From a virus: a DNA stretch of 37,067 bases. Below are positions 31,099 to 37,067 of the stretch, one piece after another. How positions within the stretch are numbered: position 1 is the first letter of the stretch; each line of letters begins with the position of its first letter. The translations under genes were made by a program, and so were the position numbers. The DNA lies in IMG/VR virus record IMGVR_UViG_3300029448_007991, positions 1 to 37,067 of that record; one strand, 5' to 3'. The notes beneath the pieces were generated by a model, which had not been told where the DNA came from, ran no database searches, and saw only the letters and a program-made list of their open reading frames with translations.

Positions 31099-31988
31099 AA
31101 AAAAAATATTACTATTCAGAGATATTTCACAGCATACAGGGTGAAGGACACTACACGGGCGTCCCTACTGCATGGATAAGATTTTTCCTTTGCAACTTGC
31201 AGTGTAGTGGATTTGGACAGATTGATCCAACTGACCCTGACACATATGAATTGCCTTTTGAAGACTTTGATGTTGACAGTGTAAAAAGAGTTGAGGACTT
31301 ACCTGTATGGGAAAAAGGTTGTGATTCCAGTTACACTTGGGCAAAGAAGTTCAAGAAACTAATGGGACACGAAACACCTACAGTACTAGCAGATAAAATT
31401 GTAGACATACTTAAAACTGACACAAACATGAATGGATTGTTCCTGCATCCAAACTCAAGACAACATCAACACTTGTGTTTCACAGGCGGAGAACCATTAA
31501 TGATCACCGGACAAGCCGCGAGCATGGGCATATACAAATCATTAGAAGAGCGGGCAAACTTGCCAAGTTCTATGACCTATGAAACAAATGGCACACAAAA
31601 ACTGACAGAACCGTTCAAACAATGGGTCAAGGATATTCCAGAAGAAATATTCTTCAGTGTAAGTCCTAAACTATTCACAGTATCGGGTGAGAAGACAGAG
31701 AAAGCAATTAAACCTGAGAACGTAAAAGAGTATGCAGAATGCAGTAACAGAGGACAGTTGAAGTTTGTGGTAGGAGCAAGTAGTAGAGAATGGGAAGAAC
31801 TTGAAAACACAGTGAGAAAATTTAGAGAGGTTGGGATAGATTGGCCTGTTTGGATAATGCCCACTGGTGCAAGGGAAGAAGAACAATCCGCTAGTGCTGG
31901 TAAAGTGGCAGAGGAGGCATTTAAACGAGGCTATAACGTGGCGGCCAGAGTTCACGTTTATCTATTTGGTAATGCAATTGGCACATAA
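31083..31988 (+). CDS. queE: 7-carboxy-7-deazaguanine synthase (QueE), radical SAM, 301 aa
   Basis: FHSIQGEGHYTGVPTAWIRF at 15-34 and the SAM-binding TGGEPLM at 134-140 mark QueE. The iron-sulfur cysteines are C37, C41 and C80 (C-x3-C-x38-C): the third lies in CDSSYTW (the family CDTxYxW) after an insertion of about 36 residues, compared with C-x3-C-x2-C in most radical SAM enzymes. It makes 7-carboxy-7-deazaguanine from carboxytetrahydropterin. The long insertion is typical of this phage-type QueE as I remember it. Works with folE. Confidence 0.9.
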   Translation: MEKQIEKKYYYSEIFHSIQGEGHYTGVPTAWIRFFLCNLQCSGFGQIDPTDPDTYELPFEDFDVDSVKRVEDLPVWEKGCDSSYTWAKKFKKLMGHETPTVLADKIVDILKTDTNMNGLFLHPNSRQHQHLCFTGGEPLMITGQAASMGIYKSLEERANLPSSMTYETNGTQKLTEPFKQWVKDIPEEIFFSVSPKLFTVSGEKTEKAIKPENVKEYAECSNRGQLKFVVGASSREWEELENTVRKFREVGIDWPVWIMPTGAREEEQSASAGKVAEEAFKRGYNVAARVHVYLFGNAIGT

Positions 31989-31991
31989 GAG

Positions 31992-32020
31992 TAGACGAAA
32001 AGGTAAAAATAAGGTATAAT
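31992..32020 (+). promoter_or_regulatory. Sigma70-type promoter TAGACG-17-TATAAT with start codon at +1
   Basis: TAGACG 31992-31997 (4 of 6) and TATAAT 32015-32020 with a 17-nt spacer lie just after queE. ATG 32027 is 6 nt after the -10 box and has no ribosome binding site. Confidence 0.7.
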
Positions 32021-32026
32021 AATATT

Positions 32027-32362
32027 ATGAAGGTAAAGAAAACAGCAAAGACAACTATCAAGAAAAAGAATCTTAAAGACAAAAAAGGCAAGAAGAAGAG
32101 CGAAGAGCCAATTGTAAAAGTTCTCAATCTTAATGTTAATCCAGAAAATCCTAGAAATGGTTTCTTTGAACTAGACTGGAATCCAGAATTCGTAAACATG
32201 TTGAAACAGTCTGGTTATGAAGGTGCAAGTGAAGAAGAGATCGTAGACAGATGGTTCCAAACACTTTGTAAAACTATCGGCAACGAACAAGGCATCGACG
32301 TCACTGGATCTGGATACGTACAGATAAACAGGAGAGACGACGGCAAGACTGAGGTATCGTAA
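32027..32362 (+). CDS. Conserved-type phage protein with basic N-terminus, 111 aa
   Basis: A lysine-rich start (KTAKTTIKKKNLKDKKGKKK) is followed by a folded domain FELDWNPEFVNMLKQSGYEG, then SEEEIVDRWFQTLCKTIG and an end VQINRRDDGKTEVS. The DWNxEFVxxL-xxGYxG-xxEEIVDxWF pattern is one I associate with marine T4-like phages, without known function. Its stop overlaps the next start (TAATG). Confidence 0.65.
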   Translation: MKVKKTAKTTIKKKNLKDKKGKKKSEEPIVKVLNLNVNPENPRNGFFELDWNPEFVNMLKQSGYEGASEEEIVDRWFQTLCKTIGNEQGIDVTGSGYVQINRRDDGKTEVS

Positions 32363-32496
32363 TGGGATATTTTTTACTTGGTGTTTTGATTGGTTGGATG
32401 GTTCCGAGACCTAAGTTCATAGGTAAGGCCGAAACGGCCATATGGGCTCCTATCAAAAAGAAACTTCCCAAATTCACACAGAACTGGTGGGGTTGA
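32362..32496 (+). CDS. Single-pass membrane protein, 44 aa
   Basis: Starts by TAATG overlap. The hydrophobic helix YFLLGVLIGWMV spans residues 3-14, then PRPKFIGKAETAIWAPIKKK and a tryptophan-rich end (FTQNWWG). A short N-terminal anchor with a basic cytoplasmic tail. The next gene starts one base after its stop codon. Small membrane proteins of this type occur in marine T4-like phages; function unknown. Confidence 0.6.
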   Translation: MGYFLLGVLIGWMVPRPKFIGKAETAIWAPIKKKLPKFTQNWWG

Positions 32497-32497
32497 T

Positions 32498-33490
32498 TTG
32501 GCACACATACTAGTAGACACTGCAAACACATTCTTTAGAGCAAGGCACGTGATCAGAGGAGACACATCTGAGAAGGTGGGCATGGCCATACACATCATGA
32601 TGAATTCAATCAAGAAAGCATGGCAGGATTTTGGCGGCACCCATGTCGTGTTCTGTCTCGAAGGTAGGTCATTCAGGAAAGACATGTATGCACCCTACAA
32701 AAGAAATCGTAAGGAAATGGCCGATGCCATGACAGAGAAAGAAAAAGAAGAGAATGAAGTTTTCTGGGAAGTGTATGATGACTTCTGCGACTTCATTAAA
32801 ACAAAAACAAATGCCACTGTGTTAAGAAATGGCAGGACTGAGGCAGATGATCTTATTGCAAGATGGATAGACAAACATCCTGATCAAGAACATGTTATAA
32901 TAAGCACAGACAAAGATTTAAATCAGTTGATTACACCACGTGTGAAACAATACAACGGTGTGAACGAGACCACACTAACACATGAAGGTTGGTTTGACGC
33001 TAAATCAGGCAAGCCTGTTGTAGACAAGAAATTGAAGGCACCCAAGCCTGCACCGGATACGGAATGGATCGTATTTGAGAAGGCCATGAGGGGTGATCCC
33101 AGTGACAACATATTCAGTGCATACCCAGGTGTGCGTACCAAGGGCACTAAGAACAAGATAGGCCTACAGGAAGCATTCGCAGACCGTAACGAAAAAGGCT
33201 ACACATGGAACAATCTGATGTTAAGCAAATGGTTAGATCATGATGGAAACGAACACAGGGTAATGGAAGACTACGAAAGGAACAGGGCACTGGTAGATCT
33301 ACACGCACAGCCAGAAGCGATCATAGAAGAACTAGACCAAACGATTGCACAGGCCAAGTCCGAGAACAAGAGCATAGACCAAGTTGGAATCAGATTCATG
33401 AGGTTCTGTGGCAAGTATGATTTAAATAGAATTAGTGAGCAGGCACAACTGTATGTTGAGCCTTTTAATGCGAGATTAAATGATATATAA
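32498..33490 (+). CDS. rnh: T4-like RNase H / FEN-1-family 5'-nuclease, 330 aa, TTG start
   Basis: TTG 32498 gives MAHILVDTANTFFRARHVIR, the 5'-nuclease N-terminal strand with the metal-binding Asp7. YAPYKRNRKEM, EADDLIARWI, STDKDLNQLI and RGDPSDNIFSAYPGVRTKG (the helix-hairpin-helix region) complete the FEN/XPG-family pattern. In T4 the homologue removes RNA primers of Okazaki fragments. Length is near T4 RNase H (305 aa). It precedes several unknown genes. Confidence 0.92.
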   Translation: MAHILVDTANTFFRARHVIRGDTSEKVGMAIHIMMNSIKKAWQDFGGTHVVFCLEGRSFRKDMYAPYKRNRKEMADAMTEKEKEENEVFWEVYDDFCDFIKTKTNATVLRNGRTEADDLIARWIDKHPDQEHVIISTDKDLNQLITPRVKQYNGVNETTLTHEGWFDAKSGKPVVDKKLKAPKPAPDTEWIVFEKAMRGDPSDNIFSAYPGVRTKGTKNKIGLQEAFADRNEKGYTWNNLMLSKWLDHDGNEHRVMEDYERNRALVDLHAQPEAIIEELDQTIAQAKSENKSIDQVGIRFMRFCGKYDLNRISEQAQLYVEPFNARLNDI

Positions 33491-34589
33491 TGCCAAATTC
33501 AGCGACATAATATATAAAAATTTTAAAAATTCTCCACAATCATACACGTATGATTTGATATTTGAGTTACATTTTGAAAACTTTGTAGAGGATGATTTAA
33601 GAATAATCAAAAACAAATCAAACGATCGCAAGAAGTGTTTCATTATAAATGGAGCAGTTGAGCCACACTGGTACGATCATGGTGCCATGGTGAGTAGGCA
33701 ATTCCAAGAATTTTTAACTCTACTCAAGAAACACCAAATTTTTAATGCTGATTTTTTTATCCCATCTTTTGGAGACATGTACCAACATGATTTTGAAATA
33801 ATGAACAATAATCATGCCGGGTGGAATTTCATTAGGTTTGACATGGATATACCATATTGTACAAATGATGTTTTCGATATTAAAAACGAGGAAGAAGACG
33901 ATCTACATGTAGAACGAATATGTTTTAATTTCCATCACATGAACTTCACCCACAGAATGCATAGACAATTATTCAGTAAATTTATTTTAGACAAGAAACT
34001 GCATAAAACAAACTGCGTGGCTATTAACATAGGATCATATGAGGATTTTTTGAACTCTAATTCTTCAAGTTTGATGTCTGGTAGGGACGGAAACATTGGT
34101 TCTGGATGCATCAGTGTAGATGCTAATGACTATTGGCAATTTAATAACAATCTAAAGAAACTATGGAGAGATGTTGAGTTGCATCAGGTAGATCATCCAG
34201 ACATTGACCAAACACCATCCATAAAAAATAACTTTGTGAAAAAATCTGGAGTGACCGTCATTTCGGAATCTGTATTCAATCATCCGTATCCTTATTTTAC
34301 AGAAAAGACAGTAAGTGCTCTCATGACTCAAAGACCTTTTGTGGTAATCGGACCACAGGGCAGTTTAAACACATTGCGGCAAAAAGGTTTTAAGACCTTT
34401 GATGATATTTTTGACGAATCATACGATAAAATAAAGGATCCTAGTGCTAGATTAGAGGCAGTATTTGAATTGGTAGAACAAATTCACAGAAGATCACTAG
34501 ACCAAATTAAGGAAAATGTGTTACAATGCAGAGATAAGTTAAACCATAATAAAAAATTAATGATCAAAAGGATTCAAACATACGCATGA
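33480..34589 (+). CDS. Glycosyltransferase-like protein, 369 aa
   Basis: The C-terminal part VISESVFNHPYPYFTEKTVS, RPFVVIGPQGSLNTLRQKGF and FDDIFDESYD resembles the fucosyltransferase/exostosin-type domain (FxTEKTxxAL..PFVxxGPxGSL..LxxxGFxTF..ExYD) found in marine phage glycosyltransferase-like proteins. The N-terminal 200 residues show no known motif (SFGDMYQHDFEIMNNNH near 96-112). T-rich composition and longer runs of T than the neighbours suggest separate origin. It overlaps rnh by 11 nt and the next gene by ATGA. Acceptor unknown. Confidence 0.65.
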   Translation: MIYNAKFSDIIYKNFKNSPQSYTYDLIFELHFENFVEDDLRIIKNKSNDRKKCFIINGAVEPHWYDHGAMVSRQFQEFLTLLKKHQIFNADFFIPSFGDMYQHDFEIMNNNHAGWNFIRFDMDIPYCTNDVFDIKNEEEDDLHVERICFNFHHMNFTHRMHRQLFSKFILDKKLHKTNCVAINIGSYEDFLNSNSSSLMSGRDGNIGSGCISVDANDYWQFNNNLKKLWRDVELHQVDHPDIDQTPSIKNNFVKKSGVTVISESVFNHPYPYFTEKTVSALMTQRPFVVIGPQGSLNTLRQKGFKTFDDIFDESYDKIKDPSARLEAVFELVEQIHRRSLDQIKENVLQCRDKLNHNKKLMIKRIQTYA

Positions 34590-35089
34590 CAATTAGAGCA
34601 AAGACCCTGGTTAAGGATAAGTTCTGGATAGTGGAGCAAAACGGTCAGAAGTTGGGCACCCTACAGAAACAGGCGGACAATGGTTGGATATTCCTTAGTA
34701 AAAAACAAAGCAAGGAAGTTTTTCACACGCAGGAGAGCCTGTTCACAAAGTTTGGTTTTGGCATGTTTGATGAATCAAACATTAAGAAACCGGAAGAAGA
34801 AGTACAAACAGATAATTTTGATGTACACGGTTACCCATGTGGTCAACACCCATACAATCCTATGTTTGATGTGCAGAAACAACTGCCGGTGTACACAAAA
34901 ACACCAAAATCAAAAAGCCAATTCTGTGCAGGTTACTACATAATCTGTTTTGAGAAGGGTTGGAGAAAGGCCTACTGTCCAAAGATGATAACACTTTCGA
35001 GGTACGATTACAAAGGGCCGATCAAGACCAAATTAGAAATGCAACAGGTACTAAATGACGCAGTCAAAAAATTCCAAGATTCAAACTAG
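34586..35089 (+). CDS. Conserved-type phage protein with Cys residues, 167 aa
   Basis: Begins MTIRAKTLVKDKFWIVEQNG; the N-terminal half is strand-rich (LGTLQKQADNGWIFLSKKQS). The middle VHGYPCGQHPYNPMFDVQKQ and SQFCAGYYIICFEKGWRKAY contain four Cys in a pattern that could bind a metal or be structural. Found next to rnh in marine T4-like phages as I recall. Function unknown. ATGA overlap upstream and 35-nt overlap with the next gene. Confidence 0.65.
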   Translation: MTIRAKTLVKDKFWIVEQNGQKLGTLQKQADNGWIFLSKKQSKEVFHTQESLFTKFGFGMFDESNIKKPEEEVQTDNFDVHGYPCGQHPYNPMFDVQKQLPVYTKTPKSKSQFCAGYYIICFEKGWRKAYCPKMITLSRYDYKGPIKTKLEMQQVLNDAVKKFQDSN

Positions 35090-35315
35090 ACCTATTGAGG
35101 ACCTCATAGGTAGGATCAGAACACTAAGACAAAAGGGTGAACGGCAAATAATCATCCCTGCCAAGGAAGCAGATCAACTGGTTGACAGTCTTACCCAGGT
35201 GATGACCCGTATGGTCACGATCCAAGAGGAAATTATAGAGGCTTTAAAAACTGCCAAGGAAGCACAGACTGTGTCCATTGAGATGGACGGTGGTGAATTC
35301 AAGGATGGTACATAA
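35055..35315 (+). CDS. Small helical phage protein, 86 aa
   Basis: The start overlaps the previous gene by 35 nt; no later ATG before the structured part is available. It reads IEDLIGRIRTLRQKGERQII, then KEADQLVDSLTQVMTRMVTI and IQEEIIEALKTAKEAQ, a long amphipathic helix likely to dimerise. The end overlaps the next ATG by 8 nt. Unknown function. Confidence 0.55.
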   Translation: MTQSKNSKIQTRPIEDLIGRIRTLRQKGERQIIIPAKEADQLVDSLTQVMTRMVTIQEEIIEALKTAKEAQTVSIEMDGGEFKDGT

Positions 35316-36105
35316 AAAATTCAAAATCCTATTCGAAGATAGAGATAACAAGATACTAGATATAGACTATTCACTCAATGACACAACATTGGCTGTAAAA
35401 TGGTTTTCAAAAATCAAACATCTTAGTAAAATACCGATCGATGCAGTCGAATCAGATCTCGAAGATCTTTCAAACCTTGACCTAATCTACGATAAGTTTT
35501 GCGATTTTGCTGGACTAAACAAGATGCCCTTGAATCAAATCCCAGATCAGCACGTGTGCAATCAATTACATAAAATCTTTGAAGACAATCATGAGAGACT
35601 CTCTAACAAAAGTAATAACAGTATCCTGTACAAATTTCATCACGCCATACACGATGCAGAGCCGGGTCAGTGCAAGACGAGGCGAAAAATTAACATAGGT
35701 TGGGGGATCAAAGAAGGCCCGTTGACCTATAAAATGAATTGCAACCCCTTTTATGAAAAATGCATAAAGAAAAATAACCTATACCTTCCATGGGCAGAAT
35801 TGGGTAAACAACCTTACAAATATTGGATTGACAAAGAGCCTGCAGATCAGACAAGATTTAATTCACTGTGTAAACCACACGTCACTTTTAAGGCCAAATT
35901 TTTTGTGGCACTTTTTGATATGGAAAAGCCTAAAACTTTTCCTAACCAATTCAATCAATATTTCAACCAATTCAGATCCCAATGGTTTGAAACTTACAAC
36001 ATAGCCGAATGGACCGAAAAAGACGAATGGTGTGCTCCGTTGTTAGCATACACCAATCACGACGCTGAGCTGGACAACCTGCACCTCAAAAAAATTATCG
36101 TGTAA
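35308..36105 (+). CDS. Unknown phage protein, 265 aa
   Basis: The frame is open from 35278, but ATG 35308, overlapping the previous stop by 8 nt, is the likely start (MVHKKFKILFEDRDNKILDI). Recognisable only by layout: an N-terminal sandwich-like 90 residues, HHAIHDAEPGQCKTRRKINI near 110-130 and aromatic-rich TFPNQFNQYFNQFRSQWFET near 210-230. Lower-order family unknown. Composition is T-rich as in other possible late arrivals, and it precedes a late octamer. Confidence 0.6.
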   Translation, partial: VHKKFKILFEDRDNKILDIDYSLNDTTLAVKWFSKIKHLSKIPIDAVESDLEDLSNLDLIYDKFCDFAGLNKMPLNQIPDQHVCNQLHKIFEDNHERLSNKSNNSILYKFHHAIHDAEPGQCKTRRKINIGWGIKEGPLTYKMNCNPFYEKCIKKNNLYLPWAELGKQPYKYWIDKEPADQTRFNSLCKPHVTFKAKFFVALFDMEKPKTFPNQFNQYFNQFRSQWFETYNIAEWTEKDEWCAPLLAYTNHDAELDNLHLKKIIV

Positions 36106-36110
36106 TTTTT

Positions 36111-36118
36111 GGTAAATA
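36111..36118 (+). promoter_or_regulatory. Candidate late promoter octamer GGTAAATA
   Basis: Contains TAAATA six bases after the preceding stop codon; ATG 36140 is 21 nt further on and has an AGAGGA ribosome binding site. Weaker match than the other late sites. Confidence 0.4.
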
Positions 36119-36139
36119 CTGCTTGTAAAGAGGATTAGT

Positions 36140-36427
36140 ATGAGCAGACCAAAACCCACAGTGCTGTTGCAACACAGCAACAAAGCCACCTTCAAAATGG
36201 ACGAGGTCCTGGCGGCGGAGGGCATCTGGGCGGTGTTCTATGATGGCAAACCCATCAATCTGAAAAGTTCAAGTTTGGTGGCAAACTACCCAGGTCCAAA
36301 GTACAAGAAAGTGTCATTCTCCAACCCAGGACACGCAGAGAACCTGGCCAAGAAACTGAACACACAGCACAACACAGACAAGTTTGGTGTTTACCTTTTA
36401 AAATCCGGCGACAAATTCACTAGATAA
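36140..36427 (+). CDS. Small conserved-type phage protein, 95 aa
   Basis: ATG 36140 follows AGAGGA. The product MSRPKPTVLLQHSNKATFKM continues with WAVFYDGKPINLKSSSLVAN, PGPKYKKVSFSNPGHAENLA and GVYLLKSGDKFTR. A compact alpha/beta protein with basic charge. GHAENLAKKLNxxHxTxxFxVYxL looks like a family signature of unknown function. Confidence 0.6.
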   Translation: MSRPKPTVLLQHSNKATFKMDEVLAAEGIWAVFYDGKPINLKSSSLVANYPGPKYKKVSFSNPGHAENLAKKLNTQHNTDKFGVYLLKSGDKFTR

Positions 36428-36438
36428 TTAACTACACA

Positions 36439-36834
36439 ATGGATCGCAAAACAGCCTACACCCGGACCTTCCTTGAACTGCTGGAACAACCCACGCACGA
36501 CGAGAGCATAAAGACCAATTACTACACTTGGTGGCAGAATGTACGTGAGAGTTATCAAGCAAGATCATTAAGATTGACCAAACCAGGGTTGGAAATGTTA
36601 GAAAAACTGGATATAAAATCCTATGACATCAAGTTTCCAGCAAAAGTGATATTCACACCCCAAACATACCTTTGGTTGGATGAGTTTGTTGACTGCCCAT
36701 ACTACGTAGACAAGAAGAAAATTATAGTGACCATGGAAAAAATGGCGTTACAACTCATGCTTTTTGCTGGAGATATCACAAAATACGGACTTGCACGTGC
36801 AATGAGCAAGATGGACGAACAAAAAGATCAATAA
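36439..36834 (+). CDS. Conserved-type phage protein, 131 aa
   Basis: Begins MDRKTAYTRTFLELLEQPTH. A helical protein with YYTWWQNVRESYQARSLRLT near 28-47 and an internal WLDEFVDCPYYVDKKKIIVT near 78-97. Without recognised motif. It starts 12 nt after the previous stop codon and lacks a clear ribosome binding site. It is the last gene before the promoter of the AAA+ ATPase gene. Confidence 0.6.
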   Translation: MDRKTAYTRTFLELLEQPTHDESIKTNYYTWWQNVRESYQARSLRLTKPGLEMLEKLDIKSYDIKFPAKVIFTPQTYLWLDEFVDCPYYVDKKKIIVTMEKMALQLMLFAGDITKYGLARAMSKMDEQKDQ

Positions 36835-36864
36835 AACTGCGACTTTTTAGCCATAATTACCAGG

Positions 36865-36892
36865 TTGACGCATAACACTTTTCTGCTATAAT
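36865..36892 (+). promoter_or_regulatory. Sigma70-type promoter TTGACG-16-TATAAT
   Basis: TTGACG 36865-36870 and TATAAT 36887-36892 with a 16-nt spacer lie in a 92-nt gap. An AGGAGTG ribosome binding site at about 36914-36920 and ATG 36927 give a conventional leader of about 28 nt. Confidence 0.8.
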
Positions 36893-36926
36893 CGTATTAT
36901 AAACATTTTAAACAGGAGTGTACAAA

Positions 36927-37067
36927 ATGGCAAGAGCTAATAAAAACAAAGAGGCGGCAATAGGCAGTCAAAACAGAACAGTTTCACCCAACGAGGCGAA
37001 ATCAGCATTAACACATTGTATCAAATTACAGAGACCCATAATGATGTGGGGTGCACCAGGTATTGGT
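36927..37067 (+). CDS. N-terminus of MoxR-type AAA+ ATPase (partial)
   Basis: The 47 residues visible before the window ends start MARANKNKEAAIGSQ and reach PIMMWGAPGIG, the beginning of a Walker A motif in the form found in MoxR-type AAA+ ATPases. T4-like marine phages encode such an ATPase, whose partner is often a VWA-domain protein. Strong promoter and ribosome binding site. The rest is beyond the right edge. Confidence 0.75.
   Translation, partial: MARANKNKEAAIGSQNRTVSPNEAKSALTHCIKLQRPIMMWGAPGIG

Noticed and set aside
1-37067. Reverse-strand open frames, several over 100 codons (for example near 8800-9306, 9393-9869 and 9915-10514)
   Set aside because: All are antisense to well-supported genes, have serine/leucine-rich low-quality translations, and lack ribosome binding sites and overlaps typical of this genome.
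1-37067. CRISPR arrays, insertion sequences or an integrase/attachment site
   Set aside because: No regular repeat-spacer pattern, transposase or integrase signature, or terminal inverted repeats were seen.

Overview
The window looks like about 37 kb from the genome of a marine T4-like myovirus, of the kind that infects open-ocean bacteria such as cyanobacteria or SAR11-like heterotrophs. The evidence is a T4-type family B DNA polymerase (gp43), sliding clamp (gp45) and T4 RNase H/FEN exonuclease, many T4-type late promoter octamers (xxTAAATA, best match TATAAATA), all genes on one strand, and tight ATGA/TAATG gene overlaps. There are no tRNAs, rRNAs, CRISPR arrays or insertion sequences, and no photosynthesis genes, so the host cannot be fixed from this window alone.

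Left third (1-13 kb): a late, probably virion-related region. About ten proteins start with a short motif of the form M-[KR/H]-x-x-E-[hydrophobic], often followed at residues 7-11 by [L/I]-x-E. This resembles the capsid-targeting sequence and gp21 protease site of T4 internal head proteins. Several of these proteins, and some neighbours, end in lysine-rich, cysteine-containing tails. Enzymes carry these signals: a complete Cu/Zn superoxide dismutase, a flavodoxin-fold reductase with a basic tail only, and a nucleotidyltransferase-HAD phosphatase fusion. The simplest reading is a set of head-packaged, possibly injected, enzymes and DNA-binding proteins.

Middle (13.7-21.6 kb): a replication block with a small DNA-binding protein (DsbA-like), a membrane protein, two SGNH hydrolase-like genes, gp43, a methyltransferase and gp45, followed by a DpdA-like tRNA-guanine-transglycosylase homologue.

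Right part (20-32 kb): a dispersed 7-deazaguanine DNA-modification set. It holds DpdA (base exchange), FolE (GTP cyclohydrolase I), QueE (radical SAM), a YhhQ-type precursor transporter and a possible divergent QueD-like T-fold protein. No QueC is present in the window. A xanthine/guanine-type phosphoribosyltransferase and a GMP reductase sit in the same cluster and could recycle the guanine released by DpdA. A glycosyltransferase plus GalE, a SET-domain protein and a peroxiredoxin are interspersed. The far right (32-37 kb) has RNase H, a glycosyltransferase-like protein, conserved hypotheticals and the start of a MoxR-type AAA+ ATPase.

Regulation: besides late octamers there are seven good sigma70-type promoters. 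In four of these, and at eight late octamers, the ATG begins only 5-8 nt after the -10 element with no Shine-Dalgarno sequence, so many transcripts may be leaderless. Some genes (SGNH hydrolases, 6081-6782, 33480-34589, 35308-36105) look more T-rich and may be recent arrivals.
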